From Suillus spraguei (Eukaryota > Basidiomycota > Agaricomycetes > Boletales > Suillaceae), in the NCBI GenBank assembly GCA_016800925.1, contig JABCPU010000019.1, forward strand, positions 186,001 to 250,000: a stretch of DNA of 64,000 nt, written 5' to 3'. Position 1 is the stretch's first letter; every line of letters starts with the position of its first letter. The translations under genes were made by a program, and so were the position numbers. Under the pieces are notes generated by a model that was not told the DNA's origin, did no database searches, and saw nothing but the letters and a program-made list of their open reading frames with translations. Of this stretch, positions 47,329-59,850 are shown piece after piece.

Positions 47329-47888
47329 ATGCTGTTCTGTCCGACATGCGCTAATCTGCTTGTGATATCCTCGGAAACAGGCTATAACAAATGGGCGTGC
47401 AATACGTGTGCATACGAGTTTCCAATCTCAAAGCAGGTGTGCATCTCGAATCTTTACGATCACTGTACGGTACTTTAATGATAGTGTCTAGATGACTTCC
47501 CGCTCGCGCATGAAGCGCAAGGTAGTAGATGATGTGCTTGGAGGAGAGGAGACTTGGCGGGATGCTGATTCTACTGCCGGTCAGCCCCTTCTTTCTTTCA
47601 GGGTGTAGGAAGTTGGGATACTGACCCACGACCAATAGTTACTTGTGACAAGTGTGGTCACCCACGCGCGTATTTCTATCAGCTACAGATTAGATCTGCA
47701 GATGAGCCTATGACGACGTGTGCGTTCAGCGTACTTCTTCTGGGATTGAACTTACGAAACGTGTGCACTGATTTGCTTCTTGGGATTAGTCTACAGGTAA
47801 GTTTCACTAGTTAGTTTTATTCATAACCTAGCCCGGCTGACAATGTTGCAGATGCGCCGGATGTGCCTATCAATGGCGTGAAAATTAA
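47329..47888 (+). CDS. RPC11: RNA polymerase III subunit RPC11 (TFIIS-like), with a 7-nt microexon
   Basis: ATG at 47329 (MLFCPTCANLLVISSETGYN, then KWACNTCAYEFPISKQ): N-terminal zinc ribbon with CPTC and CNTC. The second exon gives MKRKVVDDVLGGEETWRDAD and STA. After an intron ending CCAATAG the TFIIS-type ribbon follows: VTCDKCGHPRAYFYQLQIRS, then ADEPMTTFYRCAGCAYQWRE and N-stop at 47886-47888. The acidic DE in RSADEP is the cleavage-stimulating hairpin. The FYR codons come from t | TCTACAG | a: exon end 47719, microexon 47790-47796, exon start 47852. The length, about 110 residues, matches human POLR3K (108). RPC11 provides RNA 3' cleavage and termination/reinitiation for Pol III. An upstream in-frame ATG (47296) exists, but conservation starts at MLFCP. 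Confidence 0.92.
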
Positions 47889-48574
47889 TGGTTTATAAAA
47901 ATGCAGTACTTACAACGACGTCTCATCCAAATATTTCTTAAATATTTACACTAAGCGGAGCCCAAGCGGTTGCTTTAACTTGAGTGAAGGCTTCTTTAGT
48001 TTCACGTGTGCACCCCGGATTCTACCTGTTTCAGTTATCAAGGGCGACATGTTTATCTGACACCCACGATCAATCTTATGTTCCAGCCGTCACGGGCCTT
48101 GATTATCGATATTCTCATGCTAGAGTAGGACCATGTCGTACTGCTTGCCTCACTGCTACCATGGACATCATTCTATGGAATTATGGCCCACCTCCCCAAC
48201 CACCGCCTACTCTAGAAGTTCCGTCCGCAGCACAAGGGATGGTCTAATTGGATATCGGCGTTGTTGGCCTATCTCATCTTAACTTGGACACAGCCCTATA
48301 AAATCCAACTGATGGTATCGGATCGCGCAATGCTGATTGTGGGAGATAAGATTAGCCGGGTATCGACCATTGCCAAGGTACTACATATCTATCAGCCAGA
48401 ATGAGGCTATTGTCGTCCCCCAGACGAGTCTCATGTGATCTTGATCATCTTGACACCGCCCATCATATACTCCGCTTTTGGGTTGATTGGAACGTTCTAA
48501 GGAAGTCCAAAGGTATATAAACCCATATCACACTCATCCCTTCTGCATTCATTCACTTATTTCTACTTACTATC
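47889..48574 (+). promoter_or_regulatory. Upstream region of the CipC-like gene with TATA box and heat-shock-like element
   Basis: About 690 bp. A TATATAAA box lies at about 48513-48520, roughly 55-60 bp before the ATG, with CT/CA-rich leader after it. Upstream, GGAACGTTCT at 48489-48498 matches the nGAAnnTTCn core of a heat-shock element, with a further GGAAG close by. A frame at 47984-48247 (88 codons) is not supported as a gene. The combination of a strong TATA box and HSE-like site fits a stress-inducible small protein. Confidence 0.45.
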
Positions 48575-49172
48575 ATGGGTCTCCTCGATTTCTTCTCTGG
48601 CTCCGAGACTCAGTACAACGAGGTTAGTCCCCCTGCGACTCCACAAATGACACATTCAATCATATATCTACAGTTCCAAAGCTCGGATGCACCTCATGAA
48701 GCTAAGCTAAGCCACGAACTCCTTGGTGGTGCCGTCGCGTTCGAAGTAAGCTCGATCTTTCCGTCCCACAATCAGTTCTCATGTTAAGTTTTAGGCTGCA
48801 AAGGCTTACGAAGATCACTGTGCCAGGAATGGCCAACCCCAAAGCCATGCTTTGGCTAAGGAACTTTTGTTTGTCGTGCCAGTCGCATACGTTTCGTATT
48901 GCTCATGTAATGTCTAGCGCTGGTTTCGCCGGGGCTGCTGTTGACCGCCTGGTCGAGACGAAGGGTGTACGTATTTAGTTGTTGGGACTAGAGGCTCTAA
49001 CGAATCACTGGAACAGGCTGACGCGTGGTCTGCACATCAGAGGCAGAAAGCCCGCGAGCATGGTATGTATTTTATTTGCCATGCCGTAATATATTCTGAC
49101 AAGTTATTTGAAGCTGTGACACGGATCGACGAAACATTCACTGAAGATGTTTACGTCCAGCAGAATTACTAG
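48575..49172 (+). CDS. CipC-like antibiotic/stress-response protein (DUF3759)
   Basis: ATG 48575, MGLLDFFSGSETQYNE, followed by five short introns. Splicing yields FQSSDAPHEAKLSHELLGGA, VAFEAAKAYEDHCARNGQPQ, SHALAKELFAGFAGAAVDRL, VETKGADAWSAHQRQKAREH and the end AVTRIDETFTEDVYVQQNY (TAG 49170-49172). HEAKLSHEL...AAxAYExH..NG is the CipC/DUF3759 signature, named from a concanamycin-induced Aspergillus protein. About 115 residues, no signal peptide, probably cytosolic. The molecular function is unknown; members are abundant and stress-induced. The TATA and HSE-like elements upstream agree with induction. Confidence 0.85.
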
Positions 49173-49359
49173 TTCTACTAGTGTTGATGGAAGAGTTATA
49201 CCACGTGTCAAATAGCCTGTATCTGATACTTGAATCCAAACAACCTGTATAGCCATGCAAGGCATTTCAATTTCATGGACGAACCAGAATATATACATTG
49301 CTTAACAACCATTGATCCATACTCTAAATGGTGAACAAAGCTATGCAGCCACGTCAGAC

Positions 49360-51687
49360 TTATTGCGCTTTTGTGAGCCACTTTTTCAAGCTCGTTTTAC
49401 CCATCTTGTCGACTGCCCTTTTGACATCATCCCAGGTCAAAGCACTTCGATATCGAGCGAATCCTGGAGCGATGCTCGTAGACGGGGCAGCTACGCATAT
49501 AAATATTTTTTCACCAATCAGGTGCTCGAACCCCTGAATTGTATTGGGCTCTAAAAATAGGTCGATAAGAATTCTTGACGCACCCTCATCAAAACTTCCC
49601 GAGTACACCGGGACATGCCGATGCTTCCCCCTGCAACCTGGATCGGGGCCGCTGCCGAAGCTCGGTATTGTTCACGGAAAGCGTCGTAAAGCATCTCGAA
49701 GGTTATGGCATCATGGCCAGCAGTATGAGCATGCGTGGCAGCTATAAGAAGACAAATCAAGGGATACGGCAGTGCTGGTGGAAGGATTAGCCGAAACTTT
49801 CATGCCAGGAATAAATCAACGCACTGCTTAAGTGAGGGAATGGATCACGTATACGCTGTGCATGTACTGCTGATAAGAGCTGCGCATAAGTGGGAAACGG
49901 AGACGAAGGGGCTAGTACAGCGACAACGCCAACCTATTCGATAATCAGAAAAGCTCCCCAGCTAGCCACAGGTGTCGCACCAAAATTCGTTGAAGTACCC
50001 TAATGTCGTGCGTAACAGCGACAGTTTCTTGAATTTGTTCAAGCACTTTCCGATCTGCCATAAAATTGTCGATAGCTAGGGTCCATAATGGCTCCCACTC
50101 TTCCTCGGGTGATTCAACTCGGACCCTTAACACTCGTTCTATAAGCTTCATCCAGAATGATAGTCCTGTCGGAGCAGCAGTACGCAACATTCGCCCAGAG
50201 AATCTGCTTTTGACCCTTTTCTCCAAGAGGTTAATCGTATCTATCCTCGTACTTACCCCAATGACCGCAATGCCATTGTGTCCTTGACCGACTCTACAGC
50301 TTTGCGCAGTATCCAGTAAGCAGTAAAGAAGTGCTTGCCGAGCATGTAATGCGAAGAGGTCGAACGCGTCTAAAATGACTACCACTGGCCGTGAAAGCGT
50401 GGTTAAGGCTGATACCAGCGCGGGTAGATGGGATGGGGGCGGAATGTCGATACTTGGGCCGGCATCCAAGAAAGGATTGTCATCATCATCTTGGTCATCG
50501 TCATTATTAAGTTCACCCAGGTAAGTTTTACCTGTTTGGAGAGAGAGTTGTCGCGCGATCTCTCGAAGTGCGAGGCGATCATTTAGCTCGGTATGACCCG
50601 AAAGCCTGATAACAATCGGAGTCTGGCTCAGGGACGCGATAGCTCGATCCACAGTCTCGAAAAATTAGTTTTAATATGGTTAGACGACAGGAAGATGTGG
50701 GCAGCTTACAGCAGTCTTTCCGCTGCCGCGTGGTCCGAGGACAAAACAACTATTGCCCTCCCCACGAGTGACAGTTCCCATAAGTAAATCCTTTAGTTGC
50801 TGAGAAGCTACCGTGTTAGTGGGGCCAAGACTAGCATCTTCATCGCATTCCATGCTACAATTTTGTAACTCTAACAGCATAGCGCGTTTCTGTAGACGGT
50901 GGCATGCACCAAGATGAGAGGGGAGATTGCGAGGAATGCGAATAGGTGATTGGGGTCTAGAAACTAGAGATTGATCTTTCTTGGAAGACTTCAATTGTAG
51001 CCCGTCCCTACTCGTTGTACTCGGATGTTGATTGGTCCGGTTAGGTGAGTTCCGGGGAGGCAGGACGTTCTGAAGGGCTGAAGGACGATTTGGCGACGCA
51101 GCAGCTAGTTCTGCTACGGGATATGCAACACTTGTGGTTGTGGTAGGTATCTTAGCAGGGGGTTGTCGTGTACTAGGCGCCGGTGACGCTGTGAAAGCAA
51201 GCTTTGGGAATGACCTAGGTGTCGTAATTTCTACAAAATGCAGAAGGACGCGTCCAACGTGAGATCTAGGTGGAGGTGTTGTACAATTGACTGGCAGTTT
51301 GGGAGGAGATATATTCAGCTCATCGGCATCATCGGAGTTGTCAAGCTCTTCCTGTCTGTGAGGACTCATCACGTTGGAGTTCTGTATTTCATTCCTTGTC
51401 GAGGGTATTAACGAAGCGCTGGTTTTCTTGAGGGGAGACTGTCTGGGAGCTTGCGGCGTCTTGCGAGTTCGTGAGGAGTGTGCAGATTGCACTGGCGCAT
51501 CTAGCTGTACATCATCTTGGAAGCTTTTGCTACTCTTCTGGATAACTTTCTTCGGAGAATCGCTAGACCGGGCTGACGGTGCAGCTAGTCCGGAATTGTT
51601 CTGTCGAGCGCTTGCTCTAGTGGCGCGCTTATGAGGAGAAGCCTCAATTACAGCGTCGGGGTCTTCACGCGTCTTGCGTTTAGGCAT
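49360..51687 (-). CDS. ORC4: Origin recognition complex subunit 4
   Basis: ATG at 51685-51687. The first 250 or so residues are a basic, Ser/Pro-rich disordered extension (PKKVIQKSSKSFQDDVQLDA). The AAA+ part then begins: GACHRLQKRAMLLELQNC, Walker A VLGPRGSGKTA (interrupted by an intron near 50655-50708), VDRAIASLSQTPIVIRLSGH, Walker B-like PVVVILDAFDLFALHARQAL, YCLLDTAQ, sensor 1 AVIGVSTRIDTINLLEKRVK, SRFSGR. The winged-helix end includes ITFEMLYDAFREQYR and FEHLIGEKIFICVAAPST, and the stop is 49360-49362. ORC4 is a nuclear ATPase-fold subunit of the complex that marks replication origins. Walker A is intact; Walker B is V-I-L-D-A rather than DE, as usual for non-catalytic ORC4. Divergent from MED20, only 145 bp between starts. 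Confidence 0.92.
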
Positions 51688-51832
51688 GTGTGATGATAGA
51701 TGATTGAGATCAGTAGCTTTTGAGTTTAACGCGTCTTGTCACGCGTCTTGTGGTCACATGTGGACAGTGTCACAGGTCCACGCTAAGCGCTTGAGTGACT
51801 TTGCTATTGACCACTAGCAGCTCTTTTGTTTC
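51688..51832. promoter_or_regulatory. Short divergent promoter ORC4 / MED20
   Basis: 145 bp between the two start codons, containing a partly duplicated ACGCGTCTTGTCACGCGTCTTGTGG at about 51729-51752: two copies of ACGCGTCTTGT, each carrying ACGCGT, the core of the MluI cell-cycle box bound by MBF in yeasts. Such boxes in front of a replication gene are expected for G1/S genes; control here is inference. Confidence 0.5.
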
Positions 51833-52884
51833 ATGGGATTCACAGGGTAAGTTACTTCAGCACCAGTTTATCGTGGTTAATCTGATACACGATCCAGGCT
51901 TGCTCGATGGATCAATGCACCAAGCACAGGTCTCGAACTCATCCGTGAGAATATAATGCGAAACCACCATGTTCGTCGCAACGAAAACTCAATCTTCATC
52001 CCGGTTCGTTGATGCCGCTCGTAGGGTCAGCTCCGAGGAAAGTGGTTCTTGAGCGTAAAATCTTACCGCTCGACACTTGGTTCAGTACCAGGCGTTCAAG
52101 TCCACTCAGAGCGTTCTATGTGCACTCTAACAATGAATGAGAATGTCTTCGTCCTTCTGGAGGATCCTGCAGCACCTACTCGTGCAGACATTGTAACGAG
52201 CGTTCAGAACTTCCAGACTACTGACAGACAGGTTTTCTCAGTCCCACCACACTACCGAACTACTTTCCTCACACTCCGTCCGCCTGGCGCATTAGAACAA
52301 GTTCTGCATCAATTGAAGGCACGCTGGATCCCCGTCAGACAAACAGCCCCTGGCGCGCAAAGAAGTCAGGGCGGTCAGCAACTTTCTGTGGAAGGTTTTA
52401 TTTTTGCTATTGGCAATGATTGGCTCGTCCGTGTTGGTCATGTAGTTCTCGCTGGTGGTGCTGTCAAAGGGATGCTTCTTGAAGTGAGTGATCGACCTTC
52501 GTAGGTGACAATTTAATTTAATTCTGTAATGATGCACAGGCCGAGTATCTTCCCTTACCTGTTCTTCACTCTCAAACAGCAGATGGAACCTCAGAGCTTT
52601 TATCCAACCTTCTCACATCTGTCCTCCCAAATATTCGAGAGGCTAAAACAGTGGCGGTCACCATCAGCGACTCTCAGTGGGAAGAGGTACTTTGGGATCG
52701 TGAGGAGGAGGAAAGACAGTTGTCACAGGAGAAAGCAGAGACGGAAGAAAATCTAGATAATATATATGTCTTCGGCGACGAAGGATTAGCCTCTGAGAAG
52801 AAGGGAGATTGGATAGGAGTCGATAGAGACCGTAGATCGGCTTTCTTGATTATTGGCGCATTAAAATCAGAGGGCATTTTGTAG
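51833..52884 (+). CDS. MED20: Mediator complex subunit 20
   Basis: ATG at 51833 gives MGFTG| and, after a first intron, LARWINAPSTGLELIRENIM. The second intron is best taken as 60 nt with donor after CACCAT, joining RNHH|LRGKWFLSVKSYRSTL; a donor at the later GTTCGT would leave an implausible 27-nt intron. Then SMCTLTMNENVFVLLEDPAA, DWLVRVGHVVLAGGAVKGML, LE|AEYLPLPVLHSQTADGT, REAKTVAVTISDSQWEEVLW and an acidic tail to TAG 52882-52884. The GAVKGMLLEAEYLPLPVLH segment is characteristic of fungal MED20 (TBP-related fold, Srb2 in yeast). It sits in the Mediator head, contacting MED18 and Pol II. Confidence 0.85.
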
Positions 52885-53039
52885 TTTGCACCTACGACTG
52901 TCTTCTGAAGAGTAGTTTACGCTACTAGTGATGGAATTAAATCGTAATAATGAATTCGGCCAGGGATGGTTCTTCACCGTAACTCGTATCACCCTCTAAA
53001 CAGCCCACTCATGAACGTTTAAACTTCTTCTATTCGACC

Positions 53040-54938
53040 ATGTCGCGGCGGTTTCGAAATAGCTGGTATACAAGCATTTGCGCCCGAAACTTGCTAAGGC
53101 ACTCCTCCAGTCAGGTCCAGCCTCAGTCAACCGCACTACACTTTTATCAAAATCGCCAGCTAGAGCTCTATGCTTCAAAAGAAGCAAATAGGCTGAGCCT
53201 CCGACAGCTCGTGAAACTGCTTTTGTAAAACCATTTCTTAACATACTCATGGTGTGATAGGTGTTCTTTGGCCGGTCAATGGACGAGGAGAAACTGATAA
53301 AGGTGAGCGCTCGAGCCTGGGTGCATCAAATGTTAACATTAGTGTTCAATCTCATTTGTTACAGAGCGCTAATTATGTCCGCACCGAGCTGCCTGTCCGT
53401 ATCGCACACAGGCTAAGGGATTTGCAAGCCCTTCCGTATGTAGTGGTAACTCAGGAGGGCGTAGCTCAAGTCTACGAGGTTTGTCTCAATAACACTACTT
53501 TATAGCTTGTTCTTGACCTCGGGCAACTTTACAGCTGTATTGGTCTGCATTTGAGAAGTCAGTAACTTGGTTGTGCAAAACGTACTTTTCCTGACTTGTT
53601 TACAAGGTTTCGGCGCTATCCTCAGGTCACCACCCTGAAAGAGAATGAAGCCTTTTGTGAGTTCCTCGAGAGTATCCTGGACGAACAGTAATACACTACT
53701 TTTGATCCATCGTACTCCTGGTTCTGACTACTAATATTCCAGTGCACCCGTCATACCAAGTCTGTCGCTGGGACTCTCCCTTTCATCTCCACATCTTTCG
53801 CCGGATTCCCTAGATTCATTCATGAGACGCATGCTTGTATCTCGAATCTCAAGACGTGTTCTCGCCGAACATCACCTTGCGCTCTCTAAATCCCTTGGAA
53901 CTAACAGCCTCAATCTCCCCGAAGACCCACATGTCGGCATCATTTACACCGCGCTCAACCTCAGGCATTCCATTGATAAATGTGTCACGCTCTTGCGTGG
54001 CAGGACGCACGATATAAAAGATGAAATTGGGGAGAGCGTGCCGAATCGTGGATGGCCGGAAGTGATCGTTGACGGGCATGTCGATACTAAGTTTTCCTAC
54101 ATACGTGAACACCTCGAGTAAATCTTTTCACTCACGTCGTGTTTAATCTTACCCATGCTCCATTTTCTAGGTATATTATATTTGAACTTCTCAAAAACGT
54201 GCATGTTCTCGGATCACATCTGAAAGGGTGGTTGGCTTACGGCGTTCTAGGCAATGGCGTCTACTGGACTGAATCACCGGAGCTCATCTAGCCTTCCTCC
54301 TATACGCGCCACCATCGTTGTTGGCGAGAATGACGTTGGGGTGAGAATATCTGATCAAGGTTGGCACCCCTTTTCTGGCCTGGACGCGAATTTAAAGTCG
54401 ATGTCTTGCAGGTGGCGGTCTCTCATCAGCTCGGATAAAGTCACCCTCCGACCTCTTCTCTTTCTCTCACATCCGCAATGCAACACGCATGGATGACACG
54501 CGGCTGGGCGCACTACGCTCTGCCAGCTCGAGAGGTGTCAAAGCGACTGTTGCGGAGCAAATACGCCCATGCCAGTCGAATGCAAATTCAAATAATAAAG
54601 ATCCTGAACGCGAGGCTGGCATCGTGCCACATCCCAGAATCGGGCTAGGCCTACCTATGAGTAACATCTTTACAACGTACGTGGTTCTTGGCTAGTGCCT
54701 TCATAACGTCAACTGAGCCACCTTTATAGGTATTTCGGAGGCACCCTGGAGTTGGTTTCCCTGGATGGTTGGGGTGAGTAAGATTTATCCGTAGTATTCG
54801 GGCCTCGTGCTGACTTTATGAAGGAACAGATGTATATTTACGCTTACCCAAGTTGGTGAGTTTCATTTTTTTAAGTCAGCAGGTAGCAACATGTGACACT
54901 GGGTCAAGGGCACTAACCTTGAGGGTATTGAGCTATAA
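53040..54938 (+). CDS. Mitochondrial 2-oxoacid dehydrogenase kinase (PDK/BCKDK family)
   Basis: ATG 53040, a basic Ser-rich presequence (MSRRFRNSWYTSICARNLLR), then ALHFYQNRQLELYASKEANR and SLRQLV with an intron. The BCDHK helical domain: SANYVRTELPVRIAHRLRDL, QALPYVVVTQEGVAQVYELY, FMRRMLVSRISRRVLAEHHL, DPHVGIIYTALNLRHSIDKC. The GHKL ATPase boxes: N box EYIIFELLKNAMAST (Glu, Asn), G1 ISDQGGGL, G2 GIVPHPRIGLGLPMSNIFTT, then YFGGTLELVSLDGWG, TDVYLRLPKLGTNLEGIEL and TAA 54936-54938. It phosphorylates and inactivates the E1 of pyruvate or branched-chain 2-oxoacid dehydrogenase in the matrix. I cannot tell PDK from BCKDK by eye. About ten introns. Confidence 0.88.
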
Positions 54939-55512
54939 GCGTGGCGCTACTGCCAAGCAGTGCATGTGAACTTCGCCTATAGTATGTATCCGCTATTCAA
55001 CTTCCTGTGGCATCAAATAACGCAGCTGGTGAGATTAACTCTACCTGGATATTAATATTTGTCATAAGCTCATGTACAGCGGAAGTATTACTTAGTGAAG
55101 GCTTGTAGTTTATGAACTACTGGATCCAGATAAACTTAACAACCACCAACTGCCAGTGCGTGCGGTGTCCTCATTGAGATGCTGTTCATGAAATGATTCG
55201 TGCAACTGGTAAATAATTTGAACGATATTGAGTTCATTCGAATCCTCTTCGGACAAGTTCGGAGAGCCTCCTGCTACCTGGTCGTAGTTGTACCTGCGTA
55301 CATGATGTCCCTCTATTTTGAGTAATGCTTCCCATGTTGTACGTAATAATAACAACTTGACATATGTGTCAATGAGTGTCAAACAAGTTGCTGTGCACAG
55401 CAGCAGTGTCCGTTGGACCTGAGCGTTTATCTCCTCTCTTAACGAAACACTCATCTTCGACTTTGTTCGATGTCCTTGCCGTCCCTCTTTAGAGCACCAA
55501 ACCTGGTTCATA
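54939..55512. other. Intergenic, no supported gene
   Basis: About 570 bp downstream of the kinase and upstream of the next plus-strand gene. AT-rich with CT tracts; open frames on the minus strand here (55110-55628) overlap the next gene and look like shadows. Confidence 0.35.
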
Positions 55513-56667
55513 ATGAACAGTGATTCCTGCAACCCACCCCCGCCTTCATACGAGCTCTCACAGCAGGGCCATGACCGAAAGATCGTTGAAAAGAAATTAC
55601 AACAGCTGCTCTTATCAAAGATACCCATTCATGACGTTGAAGAAGAACGCGATGAGGTTGATATTAAAGATTCTAAAGAATCAGAGGAGAAACAGCCTTC
55701 AAGTTCATTTCAGACCCCGGTACAACCGCTTCACATACAGAAGCGTACACTTCGAGGAGCTCGTCCCCTTCCTCCAAGACCAGCAGACGCCCAATGTTCC
55801 TGCGGCAAACCAGCTGCTATCAACCAAATCGGACCTCTCAAAGAAGAACCAGAGCACCAGGACTATGAAGAGGTTCTCTCGCCCCCTCCACCTTTCACAG
55901 TCGTAGGTCCTTCCCTTGAAGGGCCTCCGTATGAATACTCTATGTATCATTCCAAGGGTTCTGCGCCACAACAACCACCCAACCGTACTTCCTTTAATCC
56001 ACCCTCCGTTCGTCGTGGACAGCACCGTCCCTCTTCATCATATTCCCCCGCTGAGCCACGCACAGAGACTTCTTATCGGCGCATCTCTCATGGCTCTTAT
56101 CTCGAGCCTTCTAGCTCAAAGCATTTAACACCCTCCGGAAAAAGTTCGAATACCCGATTAAATTTTAACCCATCAATCGCCTATGCAAGCTCATCCACGC
56201 CATGCATAATCATTGGGAGCATACATCTGACTCGACAGCAGTTAATGCTGCTTCATACTACTCGTATGCGATAAAATTGCTATTTGGAAGTTAGTCATCT
56301 GATTGGTGGCGTACACAGGTCAGCAGTATCATCCTATTTACATCCAGCGCCAGCTGTCAATCCAGGTCCGCGGCCATCTTACATGTGAGTTCCCAATATT
56401 CAGTCAGGTCCGAAACCTTGCTTATGCATGTGATGTGAAAGTGGGGCCAAGAACAGATTTTCAACGCCTCCTAGGCCTTCCGCATCTTACGAATCGCTCA
56501 CGCCTGCAAGCAGCCCAGGATCTCCTGCTTTGCCATTCCATTCACCTTATGTACCTGCTTATTCAGCTTCTCAACAGTCTCTTCCTCGCTATGCTCCATC
56601 TAAGTCAAACCAAGGGGGTCATGTTCGATGGGCGTCAGAAGTTGATTTCAAAGACAAATACCCGTGA
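55513..56667 (+). CDS. Hypothetical Pro/Ser-rich protein with PPxY motif
   Basis: ATG 55513: MNSDSCNPPPPSYELSQQGH. PPSY is a WW-domain ligand (PPxY), often used by arrestin-like or Rsp5/NEDD4 adaptors. A short charged segment follows, then RGARPLPPRPADAQCSCGKP and a Ser/Pro/Tyr-rich low-complexity region. Later exons give SSAVSSYLHPAPAVNPGPRP, SYM|IGAKNRFSTPPRPSASY and a final QGGHVRWASEVDFKDKYP with TGA 56665-56667. One junction near 56150-56215 is unresolved: the frames before and after it differ and I see no clean splice pair, so an intron or an indel is possible there. No domain is recognised. It lies directly upstream of the CBK1-like kinase on the same strand but ends in a stop, so I treat it as separate. 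Confidence 0.55.
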
Positions 56668-56982
56668 CTCAGATCTATCGTAGCCTTTGTTGCCATTCGT
56701 CCAACTGTACTACAGGATCCCAGGTGTCCTACACTCTCATTACCCCCTTATGATATCTTGCTTCATGTACTACACAGCTGTAGCCCAAATAGTTTGGAGT
56801 TCCTTGTCTTATCAGTGTTATAACACTATGTAGCACCTGCATATGAAATCACAATTCAAAAGTTACAATCGCAAGCTAGAATTTCTTATTGTCACGTTTT
56901 GCATAACTAGCCAGCCGATCAACATACGACCCCGACCATCGCTAATCGGAGATCATAGGTGACACGGTGGGCCCTCACTGTC

Positions 56983-58796
<1,814 letters not shown>

Positions 58797-59185
58797 TGTT
58801 AGACTATTTGCTCGTGGTTGTATAATGTATATATGACAAGGTTTGTACACATGTATGATTATACGGCGGGGTCGCCGCAATTTCGATATCGGTGTGCATG
58901 TACACCCTCAAAAACAACTTTCAGCAACCTGCGATCCACCTGAAGTACCAAGGGTGCATTTAGCTGCGTATGAAACTGAAATCTCACCTATCTTGTCGAG
59001 TTTGAGCCCAAAGACCTTGTGCAAACGACGACGCGTCAGCAGAACGTCTCAGAACGAATCTCGACGTGCACACAGGTGAGATTTATTTGTGTCCTACATT
59101 ATCTTATCGCACCAATTCATGACGTTTTGCGGCTAGCAGTAGTGTCCTGTCATGAGTTGACCACTGCTACCAGATCTTAAAAAAA
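58797..59185. other. Intergenic, no supported feature
   Basis: 3' flank of the kinase gene. A short open frame at 58843-59079 has low coding character and no family resemblance. Confidence 0.35.
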
Positions 59186-59850
59186 TTGACCGATATGAAC
59201 ATCCCGATCCGCCTCATAAGTCTATCAGACATGAAGAATGACGTGAAGAACCACTTGCGGGGCTTTGTCCCTCCAGATAGGGTGGTACATTATCCCTGGC
59301 AAATCTATGATCCCTCCAAAACCATCAAATATGGCACTCTGGAACACGATATAGAATCCGTGTGGTTGGATACCTGCTGCGTCGACAAGAGCAACAGTAC
59401 CAACCTCGACGATTCGGTCCGCTGTATTTCAGTGATACAGAAACTTGATTGTTTGCCTCACTCATCAAATATAAAGCGAGACCTTTCATCCTATGACGGG
59501 TGATGAAAGAGGCTGGACACTGCAAGAACTTCTTGCGCCTAGAAGGACCAGATTCTTTAACAAGCACTGTGTGCCATTGACAAGTGATGAAAACGACAAG
59601 AGTCGGAAGTCGATCCGGGGATTCTGGAGAGAACCGCTGGTAAAGACTTATACGAGATTTTTATTAATGCGTACAAGGGTGTGGATGAACAGACATGGCG
59701 GGCAGCCAGGCGCACAACAAGGGTCGAAGACGTGGCCTATTCCCTGATGGGAATTTTTGATGTCAGCATGCAGATCGCATGAAGAGAAGGAACACGCATT
59801 CTCCAGACTCACGGAGGCCATTATGAGGGTCGGTTCTCCATCTATCAAGG
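59186..59850 (+). pseudogene. Decayed HET-domain (heterokaryon incompatibility) gene relic
   Basis: Scattered HET-domain blocks occur in different frames: IESVWLDTCCVDKSNS at about 59348-59400, DERGWTLQELLAPRRTRFFN at about 59500-59562, EDVAYSLMGIFDVSM at about 59721-59766, and FSRLTEAIMRV at about 59794-59828. These are the usual conserved HET motifs (xWxDTCCIDK, RGWTLQELLAP, DxAYSLxGIF), in the right order, but they are separated by stops and frame changes and there is no full frame. HET proteins mediate fungal allorecognition cell death and are numerous and fast-evolving, so decayed copies are common. The copy is broken; I give no repaired reading. Confidence 0.75.

Noticed and set aside
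47984..48247. 88-codon plus-strand frame before the CipC-like gene
   Set aside because: No family features and no splice context; overlaps what should be promoter or 3' flank.
55110..55628. 172-codon minus-strand frame
   Set aside because: Overlaps the start of the PPxY gene on the other strand and has low-complexity, unconvincing protein.
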